Positions 48,638 to 58,333 of a DNA stretch of 64,000 nucleotides are shown here, piece by piece. The stretch is taken from NCBI GenBank assembly GCA_902793405.1, contig CADBDH010000002.1, forward strand, positions 109,672 to 173,671, written 5' to 3'. Every line of letters starts with the position of its first letter. Position 1 is the stretch's first letter. A program made the translations under genes and the position numbers. The notes under the pieces are model-generated. The model had not been told where the DNA came from and ran no database searches. It saw only the letters and a list, made by a program, of their open reading frames with translations. The stretch comes from an uncultured Bacteroidales bacterium. Its GTDB lineage: Bacteria; Bacteroidota; Bacteroidia; Bacteroidales; Muribaculaceae.

Positions 48638-50857
48638 TTAGCTTCCGCTCAGGAGCCTGTCGATGAGCACGGTGAGGTCCCTGATGGTGACCTCGCTGTC
48701 GCGGTCCACGTCGGCGGCATTCACGTTGATGGAGCCCGACGAGCCGCTCAACAGGTAGTCGATAAAGGCGGCAACGTCACCGATGTTGACCTCGCCGTCG
48801 CGGTTCAAATCGCCAGTGCCATAGCCCTGGCGTTCGAGAATCAGCTGCAGGCCCGCCAAGGCGTCAATCTTGCCGTTGGGGCCGAAGTGTGCCCCCTTGC
48901 TGCCCATGGTGAAGCGGTCCTTGATGGCCGTCTGTGCCATGATGTCCTTGATTTGCCGCACACATAGCCTCGGGTTGGCTTGCAGCCACAACGCGATGAT
49001 GCCGGCCACGGTGGGCGAGGCCATCGAGGTGCCTCCCATCGCGCACCAGGGGCTGCCGTCCTCGGTCTTCATGACGGTATAGGCCGAGTTGTTGGCATAG
49101 GCGTTGTACCTGTTACCGGCAGCGACCACGTTAAAGCCGGGGGCACAGATGGTGGGTAACGCCTTGCCCGTGGGACCCGTGCCCGCAACGGCGTAGCCCG
49201 AGAAGCTGGTAATCTGCCCGATGGTGACTGAGCCGCTGGTGACAACCCTGTCGTTCAAGAGCGAGTAATAGGAATTGCGTGCGGCATAGGCACCTACCGA
49301 GATGATGGAGTCGTGCACGGCAAAGCTGCCGATCGAGCAGTCGCTGCTGGAGGCCGAGTAGAAGTCCTCCTGTACCTCACCGCTCAGGGTGGTCACAGGG
49401 CTGGAGAGGAGCGCAAAACGGGCATTGCTGTTGCTGACCCAGGCGTCGATGTCGGTCTCCTTGCGCGGGGTGATGGTCAAGCCGATGGCGTAGCGGCTGT
49501 TTTTGGTGCTGCCGCTCAGGGTGTATTCGGTGCTCTGCAGGTTGCGCGCCAGGACCGAGATGTGATATTTCTTGCCGTCGGTTGAAGTGCCGACGCCGCC
49601 CTTGAGATTGTATGACGTTTCCCCGGGAATGGGAACGTAGTAATCGGCCATGGTCGAGACGTCCACACTCATGGTCGAGACATTCTCTTCCGACTCCCAG
49701 ACAATCTGATTGGTAGTCAGGTCCAGGACATGGAATTTGAAGTCAAACCGCGTGAAGTCGGTGCGCATCCAGATGTCGGCGACAAAGTTCGTGTAGCGAT
49801 AGGACGAGTCGCAGCCCGAGCTGTCCTTCTGCTTGAGCAGGAAATGTGCCGGTTGGGTGGGACTGGCATGGGCGTGAGCATAGGTGGGGTTGCTGCCGTT
49901 GTTGCCGGCTGCGATACAGAAGATTCGTCCTGGCCCCACAATCTGTGCAATGGCCTTGGACAGGTAGTCCCTGCCGTCATGCGGCCCGTCGGTGGTGCTC
50001 ACACTGACGCTGACCACGAAGGGCTTGTTCACACTGTCGGCATAACACTTGATGTAACGCACACAATTGGCGACCTCGACGGCCGAGAGTCCCGTGCCCA
50101 TCTCGCTGACAGCGCACAGGATGATGTCGGCACCGGGAGCCATGCCGCCATAACCGTTCACATGGGAGCCGGCAGCAATGCTCGACGTGTGGGTGCCGTG
50201 GCTGCTTTCGCTGTCATCGGTGGTCAGCGAGAGCACCTCGTCGTCGATGAAAACCGAGCCTGGCAGCACAGCGTTGTTATTCCACACTTTGTGGCCCGTC
50301 CTGTCGCTAGTGTCATACACTCTGACGATGCGGCAGTGCGAGAGGTCGTCAGGATGCCTGAAGGCCCTGTGCTGGTAGTCAAACCCGACATCGATGATGC
50401 CGACAATCACTCCCGTGCCATCGTAATTGAGCGGCAGATTGTTGGACATGCCGTTCAGAACATCGATGACGTGGGTGGCCCTCATCGTGCTGTCGGTACA
50501 CAATTCAAGCCTATGGCTGACTTCCACATTGTTTACACCGGCAATCTGCGACACCGTTGCCAATTTGTCCACAGGCACTTGGGCAGTGACAAACCCGTCA
50601 AAACCGCTGCTGACCTTTACGCCGGCACGCTTCAAGCGGGGAATGACGCCCTCGCCCTCGATGGCAATGAAGCAGTCTATCATTTCCTGGCCGTCAATAT
50701 AGTGTGAATAGGCAAACCGCGAGACAGCAGTCCCTTGCTCGCCAAGTGCACGCTCGTTAAGATACTGCCTTACCGAAGTGGGAAGGAGGTGCTGTGCCTG
50801 GCTGCTGAACGCCGCCAGCGCCAGCAACATCATTGTAATCAACGTTTTTCTAGCCAT
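48638..50857 (-). CDS. Secreted S8 (subtilisin) peptidase with dockerin repeats
   Basis: The 739-residue precursor has a signal peptide (LITMMLLALAAFSSQAQ), a propeptide, and a subtilase domain with the triad Asp in GVIVGIIDVGFDYQHRAF near 153, His in SSHGTHTSSIAAG near 221 and Ser in GGTSMASPTVAGI near 610. An insertion of some 250 residues lies before the Ser, as in many Bacteroidetes subtilases. The C-terminus has two dockerin-type repeats (DLNRDGEVNIGDVAAFIDYL and DVDRDSEVTIRDLTVLIDRL). It is the last gene of a GH53-S8-S8 operon, 42 bases behind the previous gene. Confidence 0.93.
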   Translation of the reverse strand: MARKTLITMMLLALAAFSSQAQHLLPTSVRQYLNERALGEQGTAVSRFAYSHYIDGQEMIDCFIAIEGEGVIPRLKRAGVKVSSGFDGFVTAQVPVDKLATVSQIAGVNNVEVSHRLELCTDSTMRATHVIDVLNGMSNNLPLNYDGTGVIVGIIDVGFDYQHRAFRHPDDLSHCRIVRVYDTSDRTGHKVWNNNAVLPGSVFIDDEVLSLTTDDSESSHGTHTSSIAAGSHVNGYGGMAPGADIILCAVSEMGTGLSAVEVANCVRYIKCYADSVNKPFVVSVSVSTTDGPHDGRDYLSKAIAQIVGPGRIFCIAAGNNGSNPTYAHAHASPTQPAHFLLKQKDSSGCDSSYRYTNFVADIWMRTDFTRFDFKFHVLDLTTNQIVWESEENVSTMSVDVSTMADYYVPIPGETSYNLKGGVGTSTDGKKYHISVLARNLQSTEYTLSGSTKNSRYAIGLTITPRKETDIDAWVSNSNARFALLSSPVTTLSGEVQEDFYSASSSDCSIGSFAVHDSIISVGAYAARNSYYSLLNDRVVTSGSVTIGQITSFSGYAVAGTGPTGKALPTICAPGFNVVAAGNRYNAYANNSAYTVMKTEDGSPWCAMGGTSMASPTVAGIIALWLQANPRLCVRQIKDIMAQTAIKDRFTMGSKGAHFGPNGKIDALAGLQLILERQGYGTGDLNRDGEVNIGDVAAFIDYLLSGSSGSINVNAADVDRDSEVTIRDLTVLIDRLLSGS

Positions 50858-50899
50858 AGGTAACTGTAAAATTGGTTTGTGAAAGTATTCAATGCGAGA

Positions 50900-53209
50900 T
50901 TAGATTTCGAAGTCAATCATTAAGTCAATCAAATAAGAGACGTCTTCGATATTAAGGATGCCATCGGGATGGACATCAGCCGCCTCGATGACGAAGTTAG
51001 GATCAGGTATTCCGAGCATGTAGTCAATCATCCAGGTCAAATCCATGATATTGATGATGCCATCGCCTGTCACGTCGCCTTTTAATATCTCCTCCTCGTC
51101 ATCAAGGCCCAGCAGGAGCCTTACTCCAGCCATAGCATCCACCTTGCCGTTAGGGCCGAACCTGACCCCGTAGCCAGGATCATTAGTGAAACTGTCCTTA
51201 ATAGCCGTCTGAGCAAGAATGTCCTTGACCTGACTGGGCGACAAATTAGGATTAATCTGCAACCACTGCGCAATAATCCCCGCCACCGCCGGCGCCGCCA
51301 TCGACGTCCCCGTCATGGTGCCCCAGTAATCGTTTCCCGATTTCATTACCGTTCCAGATGTTGTCTCGTTGATTCCTGCCAGATGATTGGCTGATGAGAT
51401 TACAATAGTACTTGGCGCAGTAATGGTGGGCAGTGCCTTTCCGGTAGGACCATATCCAGGATACTCAAAGCTAGAATAGTAAGCATAACGTCCTAGAGTA
51501 GCATCTTCTAATGTAATGGTAGCATTGTCCAACATGGAATAATAGCTGTCGCGTGCAAGATAGCCACCCACCGAGATGACAGAATCGTTGATGGTATAGG
51601 TGCCTACACTGCAGCGGTTGGTTGCTGATGTATAGAAGTTTTCTAACGTTTGGGTTACGGTGTCACCATCTTCCGTAATGACATCTTTGTATATGGGTGT
51701 ATTCCATGTTGTTATGCGCCCGTTAGCAGTACATATCCATGAGTCTACATAGCAACTATCAGGTCGAGAAGGCGAAGTGACCGAGGGCGGATAAATAGAG
51801 ACACCGATCTGATAGCGGCTGATGATATTGCCCCATTGGTCGGTAGTGTACTCCTTGCACATCATATTTTTGAACTCGCAGGTAGCCTGGTACTTCATGT
51901 TTGCAGGACTTTGAGATACAAGACCTGACATATAACCTTTAATGGTCATATATGGATAAGATTCAAAATATTGGCTGATCTCTGTCACGGGGATATACAG
52001 GAAAGAGGAAATGAGTTCCGACTCCCAGACGATATGTTTCGTTTTTTTGTCAAGAATATGGAATTGAATCACAGGAGGCACGTTTTTTTGGCGCACCCAC
52101 GAAGTCATCCATGTATTGACATAGAAGTAAGAATCATCACCAGGCGGATATAAGTGCCCGATAAGTGTACTCAAGGGCTTCTCGGCTGTAGTGGGGCCAA
52201 AAGTATAATTGTATTCGTTGCCATTGTTGCCTGCAGCAACAACTAAGATGCGGCCTGGTCCAACACACTGAGCGATTGCTTTTGAAACTCTGTCGGTTCC
52301 ATCGTGAGGGCCGAACCTGTTGCTCATACTGATGTTGATGACACAAGGCTTGCCAACACTATCGGCATAAGCATAGATGTACTTGATGCAGTTAATCATT
52401 TCCAGCTCCGAAAAACTGCTATGCAGATTGCGCATTGTGCACATCACGATGTCGGCGCCTGGTGCAGTACCTCCATAACCGTTGACGTGTCTGCCGGCTG
52501 CCATACCGGTTGTGTGAGTGCCGTGCGACTCAAAAGCATCGGTTGTGAGGGTGTCGATTTGTTCATTCATGAAAACCGAACCAGGCAGATTACTTCCATT
52601 AATTTGAACACGATGACCTGATGAGTTGTTTGGGTCATAGACGCGAACAATACGAGTTTTTGTAATGTCATCTGCTCTGCGGAAAGCAGTATGTTGGTAG
52701 TCAAAGCCAGTGTCAATCATTCCGATAATAACCCCAGTGCCATCATAGGCTTGCGGCAGGCCATAGCTCGTTCCATTGAGTACTTGTCCTGCACGTGTGA
52801 CCGACAACGTGCTATCAGAACATAATTCAGCAACGCCACTTATTTCCATGCCTTTCACACCTGTAATCCGGGCCACATCCTTAAGGCGGTCAATAGGTAT
52901 TTGAGCCGTTAAAAAGTCATCGAATACACAATTCACGATAACTCCATGTGATTTGAGAATGGGGATGATACTTGTGCTCTCGAAGTCGATAAATACATCG
53001 GCCATCTCGGTTCCATTAACGATGCGCGTGGGTGCGAAACGGGATTTGAGCAATGCTGCCTCATCATTATTTCGGGGTTGCGACAGCTGGCTGTTCATTT
53101 TCCTTTCTTCGAGGAATTGATGAACTGAAGGCGGCAGTACGTCGCGGAGTTGCGCGAAGGTTGTTGACAGGGTCAACAGTGCTGCAAATGTGGTTAATAG
53201 TCTTTTCAT
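50900..53209 (-). CDS. Secreted S8 (subtilisin) peptidase with dockerin repeats
   Basis: The 769-residue paralog of the next gene has a signal peptide (LLTTFAALLTLSTTFAQ), propeptide, subtilase triad (Asp in GVIIGMIDTGFDYQHTAF near 167, His in FESHGTHTTGMAAGRH near 230, Ser in GTSMAAPAVAGIIAQ near 636) and two C-terminal dockerin-type repeats (DVTGDGIINIMDLTWMIDYM; DVHPDGILNIEDVSYLIDLM, which lacks the third loop residue). It starts 50 bases after the GH53 stop with no promoter box between. Base composition is a little more AT-rich than its partner. Confidence 0.93.
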   Translation of the reverse strand: MKRLLTTFAALLTLSTTFAQLRDVLPPSVHQFLEERKMNSQLSQPRNNDEAALLKSRFAPTRIVNGTEMADVFIDFESTSIIPILKSHGVIVNCVFDDFLTAQIPIDRLKDVARITGVKGMEISGVAELCSDSTLSVTRAGQVLNGTSYGLPQAYDGTGVIIGMIDTGFDYQHTAFRRADDITKTRIVRVYDPNNSSGHRVQINGSNLPGSVFMNEQIDTLTTDAFESHGTHTTGMAAGRHVNGYGGTAPGADIVMCTMRNLHSSFSELEMINCIKYIYAYADSVGKPCVINISMSNRFGPHDGTDRVSKAIAQCVGPGRILVVAAGNNGNEYNYTFGPTTAEKPLSTLIGHLYPPGDDSYFYVNTWMTSWVRQKNVPPVIQFHILDKKTKHIVWESELISSFLYIPVTEISQYFESYPYMTIKGYMSGLVSQSPANMKYQATCEFKNMMCKEYTTDQWGNIISRYQIGVSIYPPSVTSPSRPDSCYVDSWICTANGRITTWNTPIYKDVITEDGDTVTQTLENFYTSATNRCSVGTYTINDSVISVGGYLARDSYYSMLDNATITLEDATLGRYAYYSSFEYPGYGPTGKALPTITAPSTIVISSANHLAGINETTSGTVMKSGNDYWGTMTGTSMAAPAVAGIIAQWLQINPNLSPSQVKDILAQTAIKDSFTNDPGYGVRFGPNGKVDAMAGVRLLLGLDDEEEILKGDVTGDGIINIMDLTWMIDYMLGIPDPNFVIEAADVHPDGILNIEDVSYLIDLMIDFEI

Positions 53210-53259
53210 TGTATGGTTTTGCTTTGATTGTTCTTTGTTCTGTTGGTTCCGGGCTCGTG

Positions 53260-54924
53260 TTAACTATCGAGCAGGAAATCGATGAGAGTGGTCAGGTCGG
53301 CGATATTGATGCTGGAATCCTGGTTCATATCTGCATTAGTGATGTTGAATGGGTTGGCATTGCCGCTCAACATGTAGTCGATGAGCACTGTCACATCAGC
53401 AATGTTCACGATTCCGTCATCGTTTGCATCTCCAGGGAGTACAATGGGTTGTGGAACAATAGCTTCAAGCTTGAATGTGAGGCTATTGGCATCGAAGGTA
53501 AACGCATACTCGCTACCATCGCCTGTAAAATAGTAGGAATAGTTGTTATTGCGCTTGGCGGTGGAATAGGTCGTGCCTGTGGTGATGGTTGTGGTTGCCG
53601 TGGGGCCGTAACGGAAGATGCTGTTGAAGGCCGTCCAGTCATTGTCCCATTCTTCAGGCCCTCCGTCGGCAAATACGAAATAGATGGGGGCGCTGATGGT
53701 CAGGGTGTCCATGTAGATTCCGTTGCCCAGGTTTGTCATCTTGCTCAAGGGCTCGGTCAGACTCCAGTCTCCCTCGCCACCAACGATGTATATGTTGGGC
53801 TCCTCTGGGTCGCTGTTAACCAAGAAATTGGGCATTTCAAACAAGGCGTCCATCACCTGTCCGTTGGCATTGTCCCACCAGCCGCAGTTATACCAGTCGG
53901 TAGTCACATGATTCACATAGTTGATGCCATACTCGTTGGCCTCGGGGAACCACCAGTAGAGGCCGTTCACATTGTTGTGGGCATTCAGCATTTCAACAAG
54001 TGCAGCAGCAAAAGCCTTTTGCCCTGCTTCGGTGGCTGGCCATGTCGACTGCAGGTCATAGTTTGCACCCGAGGGATAGTAGGCGTGCGGATAGCCTGTT
54101 TCAACAATTTGTATCTTTTTGGTAGGATAAGTGTTCTCCAACGTTGTCAGCAGGTCATTCAGCACGTTCAAGTTGCCATGCCAATAAGGGTAATAGCTCA
54201 GTCCAATGATGTCAAAATCGGTGGTGTAACTCTTCAGTGCCTGGTAAAACGAGGTCACATTGGAAGCACGGCTTAACTCGGTGTGCACGACAATCTGGGC
54301 GTTGGGGCACACCTCACGGCATGCCTGGATGCCGTGCATGAGATAATTGGCAAAGTTGGCAAACGTGCCATTGCCGTAGTTGGCGCCGCTGGGGTAGCAG
54401 TGGCCTGTGGGCCACAACATGCCGTAAGTCACCTCGTTGCCCACTTGGATAAAGTCGGGAGTAGCGCCAGCGGCAATCAAGGTATAGAGCACACGTCGGG
54501 TATAGCTGTATACACTGTCGGCAAGCGCGCTCTGGACTGTCCATGATGCAGGCGTGCTATGCTGGCCGGGATCGGTCCACGTGTCGCTGTAATGGATATC
54601 GAGCAGGAACTTGAAGCCTGCAGCCTTGATGCGCTGTCCCAAAGCTGCCACATAGGGCAAATCCTGGCATACGCCCTCACCCTGGTCTTCGGCATCGGCT
54701 TGGGATGGGTCAACGAACAGACGCACACGCATGGCGTTGAGCCCTGTGTCTTTCAGATAACCCAGCATGTCGGTGATACGCTTGCCGTTCTCATTATAGT
54801 AGATAGCACCCTTTTCCTCATATTTGGTCAATAGTGAGATATCTCCTCCCACATATTTCATTGCCGAAAAAACTGCGGGACACGACAGCATCAGGGTAGC
54901 GATAATGAATAATAATCTTTTCAT
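53260..54924 (-). CDS. Secreted GH53 endo-beta-1,4-galactanase with dockerin repeats
   Basis: The 554-residue protein has a signal peptide (LLFIIATLMLSCPAVFSA) and a GH53 TIM barrel (YVGGDISLLTKYE at the start), with the acid/base Glu in FIQVGNEVTYGMLWP near 162 and the nucleophile Glu in IQIVETGYPHAYYP near 275. Then follows a SusE/SusF-like beta module (IYIVGGEGDWSL to FTFDANSLTFKLE) and two dockerin-type repeats (DANDDGIVNIADVTVLIDYM; DMNQDSSINIADLTTLIDFL). GH53 cuts type I arabinogalactan from pectin. It is the first gene of an operon with two subtilases; its -7 box is unclear (TTTATTTG at about 54948-54955). Confidence 0.93.
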   Translation of the reverse strand: MKRLLFIIATLMLSCPAVFSAMKYVGGDISLLTKYEEKGAIYYNENGKRITDMLGYLKDTGLNAMRVRLFVDPSQADAEDQGEGVCQDLPYVAALGQRIKAAGFKFLLDIHYSDTWTDPGQHSTPASWTVQSALADSVYSYTRRVLYTLIAAGATPDFIQVGNEVTYGMLWPTGHCYPSGANYGNGTFANFANYLMHGIQACREVCPNAQIVVHTELSRASNVTSFYQALKSYTTDFDIIGLSYYPYWHGNLNVLNDLLTTLENTYPTKKIQIVETGYPHAYYPSGANYDLQSTWPATEAGQKAFAAALVEMLNAHNNVNGLYWWFPEANEYGINYVNHVTTDWYNCGWWDNANGQVMDALFEMPNFLVNSDPEEPNIYIVGGEGDWSLTEPLSKMTNLGNGIYMDTLTISAPIYFVFADGGPEEWDNDWTAFNSIFRYGPTATTTITTGTTYSTAKRNNNYSYYFTGDGSEYAFTFDANSLTFKLEAIVPQPIVLPGDANDDGIVNIADVTVLIDYMLSGNANPFNITNADMNQDSSINIADLTTLIDFLLDS

Positions 54925-55028
54925 ATTGATGTTATGTTGGTAAACTGCAAATAAAGTCTTGATGAATGAATATGATACGCAATACTTATGGCCGTCGATG
55001 ACGAGCCAAACCGGCGTTATTATTCTTT

Positions 55029-56075
55029 TCAGGCATGCAATATCTTATAGATAAGTTCCTTGAGCAATGCATACTGGTCTTGGCGAGAGCCGATGCCCTT
55101 GCTGCGGGTATCGCATTCACGCAGGTAACCGATGATATTGATGAGCGAGCGGGTATTGTACATGCGTGTAGTGTCGATAAACTTGCGTGCTCGCCACTGG
55201 CTGCGCGTGCCCACCACCGCCATGATGCCTTCGGGGCTCTTGTCGCGGGCTGTGGCGGCGAGCAGCACGTTAGAGAAATACGAGAACAGCATCGCCACAC
55301 TCGCCATTGTCGGGTTGTTCTTGGGATTGCGTTCAAAGTAGTCCACGATGCGGAAAGCCTTGGCGGCATCCCGCCTGGCCAACGCGTCTTCCAACTCAAA
55401 GATGTTAAAATCCTTGCTGATGCCGATGTTCTGCTCGATGAGCAAGGGCGTGATATTGTTGTCATCGGTAAGTATCGACAACTTGTCAAGTTCGCTGAAC
55501 AGGCGCGCGATGTCGGTGCCAATGTGGTCGGCAAGCATTCTCGTCGCCTTGTTGTCGATATTGCAGCCGAGCGAGTTGGCATAGTTGACGATGAGCGCAT
55601 CTAGGTCACGTCCCTCATGCACCTTCTTGGAATCGAAGATGATGCCGCTCTTGCTGGCTGTCAGCTGGTCGGTAAAGGCCTTGCTTTTCATTGCCGCACC
55701 CTTGTGGCAGATGACCAGAATCGTTGATGGCAAGGGTTTCTCGGCATAAGAGGCAAACAGGTCCAGGTCATCTTTGTGGCCGGGCTGTTTGGGAATGAGC
55801 TGGGCTTCACGCACAACCACGACTTTGTACTGCGAGAAGGCGGGATACTGCCTGCATGTGCTGATGACCTCGCGCACATTGGCCGTGTTGCCGTAGAACA
55901 GCGACAGGTTAAAATCCCGCTGGTCCTCGGTCAATGCCGTGTCGATGATGAGTTGTTGCAGGCGGTCGATATAATAGGGTTCTTCGCCCTGCAGGACATA
56001 GATGTTCCTGAAGGTGCCGCCTTTAATCTCTTTATTGAGCGATGTAAAAGTTGCCGATTCTCGTTTTACTGCCAT
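55029..56075 (-). CDS. holA: DNA polymerase III subunit delta
   Basis: The 348-residue clamp-loader subunit opens the sliding clamp. It begins FTSLNKEIKGGTFRNIYVLQGEEPYYIDRL, the usual delta start, and has the domain II region VREAQLIPKQ, the MLADHIGTDIARLFSELDKLSIL helix and a C-terminal collar domain. Sequence conservation in delta is low, but order and length fit. The -7 box at 56098-56105 gives it its own promoter, apart from the methyltransferase gene 72 bases upstream. Confidence 0.92.
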   Translation of the reverse strand: MAVKRESATFTSLNKEIKGGTFRNIYVLQGEEPYYIDRLQQLIIDTALTEDQRDFNLSLFYGNTANVREVISTCRQYPAFSQYKVVVVREAQLIPKQPGHKDDLDLFASYAEKPLPSTILVICHKGAAMKSKAFTDQLTASKSGIIFDSKKVHEGRDLDALIVNYANSLGCNIDNKATRMLADHIGTDIARLFSELDKLSILTDDNNITPLLIEQNIGISKDFNIFELEDALARRDAAKAFRIVDYFERNPKNNPTMASVAMLFSYFSNVLLAATARDKSPEGIMAVVGTRSQWRARKFIDTTRMYNTRSLINIIGYLRECDTRSKGIGSRQDQYALLKELIYKILHA

Positions 56076-56097
56076 GGTCGCGACTGAATTATGACTG

Positions 56098-56105
56098 CAA
56101 AGTTA
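56098..56105 (-). promoter_or_regulatory. -7 box of holA
   Basis: TAACTTTG on the minus strand, 22 bases before the ATG. Confidence 0.65.
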
Positions 56106-56147
56106 ATGCTTTTTTGGAAGAATCGCAAAAACTTGTGTTTTCGGTTT

Positions 56148-57341
56148 TCAGTTTTTACGGCAGATGAATATCAGGTGCTGCCCTGCGTGATTTGTGGTGC
56201 CGAACAGGTAAGTGCCGCCACCGTCTTTGAGCCTCAGCCGCTGTCGCAGCTGCTGGGCTGTCATCGGGAAGTTGCGGGTGGCGACGTTGGCTTGGGTGAT
56301 GCCTGCAAGGGCTTGTTTCAGCTCCTTCTTGTTCATTGTCGTTACGGCTGTGATAGCAAACTGGCGGCCCGGGAATTCCTTGACGTCTTCTCGCGAGACA
56401 AACAGGTGGCTGTCGGTGGCCAGGGCCTTGATGGGATAGCGCTCGGTGAGTACGCCGAAGCTGCCCGCCTTCATGATAGATGCATTGGGCTCATATAGGA
56501 AGGCTGCATCGCCATCGTTGGCAAGCGGCAGTGGCCCTTCGTTTTGCGTGGGCGAGTATGTGAGGCGTTGGCTATCGTTCACACAGTGGATGACGGGTTC
56601 GCCCTCATGGTCGGCCTTCAATAGCATGAGCAGTTCCTTGCATTCGTTGGCCACGCTCACGATGTGGACCTCGGCCACGCGGTTGCCCAAATCGGTTGCT
56701 GCCTTGTGCCAGTCGAGCATGGGCGATAGCTTGATGAGGATGTGGTGGGCAGCATTAAACAGATGAGGCAGCAATTCCAGCACGTTGGGCGTGCAGTCGG
56801 TGATGGCATAGGTGCGGGCACTGTTGCTGTCACGGCGGGCTGGATCCAGGTATAGCAGGGTAGAGGCGGGGCCAGTGGCGAGGTCGCTCAGGACACTCTC
56901 GGCATCATTGTTAATGATGGAGGCATGGCTCAGGCCAAGCAGCCCAAAATTGTGGCGGGCCGTCTCGCAAAGATGCTCCTGCCGCTCGACATAGATGGCA
57001 CGTTCACAACGTGTTGCCATAAAGGCGAAGTCCACACCAAAACCGCCAGTCAAGTCAATAAGCGTCGTGTGGCTCCCTCTTGGCAAGGTATCCACGATTT
57101 CATTCTTATAGCGTGCAGTCTGCTCGCTGGAGCACTGTTCCATTGACAGATGTGGCGGATAGACGATGCCGTCGATGGCAGCCCATGACGGCAACTTGCG
57201 GCATGCCGTCTGCCAGCCCTGAATCTGGTCCAGCGCCCACGTCAAGTCAACATCGCCGTTGCGTCGTGCCTGCAAGGCCAATGCTCGCACATCCTCCTCG
57301 CGGTGCTCGCGCACAAACTGTATCGTCGCTTCGTTTTTCAT
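56148..57341 (-). CDS. Class I SAM-dependent methyltransferase with THUMP-like domain
   Basis: The 397-residue protein has a helical N-terminal region, the SAM-binding motif I TLIDLTGGFGVDFAFMA near residue 100, AIYVERQEHLCETARHNFGLLG, and motif IV LLYLDPARRDSNSART near 170. A C-terminal THUMP-like domain holds FPGRQFAITAVTTMNKKELKQAL and NFPMTAQQLRQRLRLKDGGGTYLFGT. The architecture is that of RNA methyltransferases in Bacteroidetes; the target is not known. The ATG at 57341 lies seven bases after the -7 box; the frame open to 57407 is upstream of the promoter. Confidence 0.9.
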   Translation of the reverse strand: MKNEATIQFVREHREEDVRALALQARRNGDVDLTWALDQIQGWQTACRKLPSWAAIDGIVYPPHLSMEQCSSEQTARYKNEIVDTLPRGSHTTLIDLTGGFGVDFAFMATRCERAIYVERQEHLCETARHNFGLLGLSHASIINNDAESVLSDLATGPASTLLYLDPARRDSNSARTYAITDCTPNVLELLPHLFNAAHHILIKLSPMLDWHKAATDLGNRVAEVHIVSVANECKELLMLLKADHEGEPVIHCVNDSQRLTYSPTQNEGPLPLANDGDAAFLYEPNASIMKAGSFGVLTERYPIKALATDSHLFVSREDVKEFPGRQFAITAVTTMNKKELKQALAGITQANVATRNFPMTAQQLRQRLRLKDGGGTYLFGTTNHAGQHLIFICRKN

Positions 57342-57348
57342 TATGATG

Positions 57349-57356
57349 CAAAGGTA
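57349..57356 (-). promoter_or_regulatory. -7 box of methyltransferase gene
   Basis: TACCTTTG on the minus strand, seven bases before the ATG at 57341, giving an extremely short leader. Confidence 0.65.
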
Positions 57357-57558
57357 ACTCTTTATAGGGATACAAACCTCATTTATCCCGGCAAAATTCA
57401 CCCCCATTTTTTGCTTATGGCCGAGTGTAATGCAGAATGTTATGATATGACTGCAGGTATTAATAATTATGGCAAGCGCTTTAAACTTTTTAGGTAATTG
57501 CTAGTCTTTATATAAAACGAACAAAAAGATTAAAGTTTAACGTTTTAACATCAAGATT

Positions 57559-58128
57559 ATGAGACGATTTATTGTGATATCATTGCTTTTATGCCTCACG
57601 GCAACGACAGCTACTTTTGCCCAAGGAACCAAAAAGGTACCGGCTACAGCCACCACGAGTCAAGAAGTTGTCACAGGGAAAACGCCCCAAAAAATGGCAA
57701 AACCCAAACAACAGGCCACTCAACAGATTCGAAAAACTGAACAGACTCCACAGAAAGTCAAGAAGACCGAGGGAACGAAAATGAATACTGCCCATGATCA
57801 AGCCCGGGCTAAGTATTACAGGGCTGTGGAACTGTCCAGGAAGATGCAGAACAAACTGGATGCCGCCAGGAGTGCATTAGGTAAACTGCGGGATCAGCTT
57901 GTTGCCGAGAAGATGTCGATTTCCAAGAAGATTACTCAGTCAGGAAATGAATTGACCGCCGATCAGGCCGCAGAGCTGGAAAAGGAGTTGCAGAAGATTG
58001 ACACCAAATACTCCCACAAGATCTCTAAGGCCCAAATGGACTATGATAAGGCTCTCATTGAATTTGAACGCGCTCAGGACAATGTACATGAGGCCAAAGT
58101 CGAGTACGAAAGATTAGGAGGACATTAA
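57559..58128 (+). CDS. Exported coiled-coil protein, unknown function
   Basis: I do not recognise this 189-residue protein. It has a signal peptide (FIVISLLLCLTATTATFAQ), a low-complexity Thr/Gln/Lys-rich stretch (about 20-75), and a long heptad-type coiled coil (about 78-185, with HDQARAKYYRAVELSRKMQN and SHKISKAQMDYDKALIEFE). The pI looks high. The overall form recalls periplasmic chaperone-like or lipoprotein-like helical proteins, but no family motif is visible. It stands alone, with a clear terminator behind it; no -7 box was found in front. Confidence 0.75.
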   Translation: MRRFIVISLLLCLTATTATFAQGTKKVPATATTSQEVVTGKTPQKMAKPKQQATQQIRKTEQTPQKVKKTEGTKMNTAHDQARAKYYRAVELSRKMQNKLDAARSALGKLRDQLVAEKMSISKKITQSGNELTADQAAELEKELQKIDTKYSHKISKAQMDYDKALIEFERAQDNVHEAKVEYERLGGH

Positions 58129-58155
58129 CTGTGGTTAGATAATAAGGCCAAGTGT

Positions 58156-58184
58156 GGTCGGCTTAACAGCCGGCCCCTTTTTTT
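58156..58184 (+). terminator. Terminator of coiled-coil protein gene
   Basis: GGTCGGC (58156-58162) pairs with GCCGGCC (58169-58175, one G-U) around TTAACA and is followed by CCTTTTTTT. Confidence 0.85.
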
Positions 58185-58254
58185 ATATGGCAGAAGAACA
58201 ACTGCTTGGACATTGGTGAAACTTGAGACAGCCGAACAAATTTTTGTTTTTTAC

Positions 58255-58285
58255 TTGTAATTTTGTCGGGCTTTCATTACCTTTG
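58255..58285 (+). promoter_or_regulatory. Promoter of M6 peptidase gene
   Basis: TTG at 58255-58257, a 20-base spacer and TACCTTTG at 58278-58285, with a 48-base leader to the ATG at 58334. Confidence 0.7.
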
Positions 58286-58333
58286 CAGAAATTATTATCA
58301 AACAATTATTGACCCTCTCAAAATTCCGAACCA

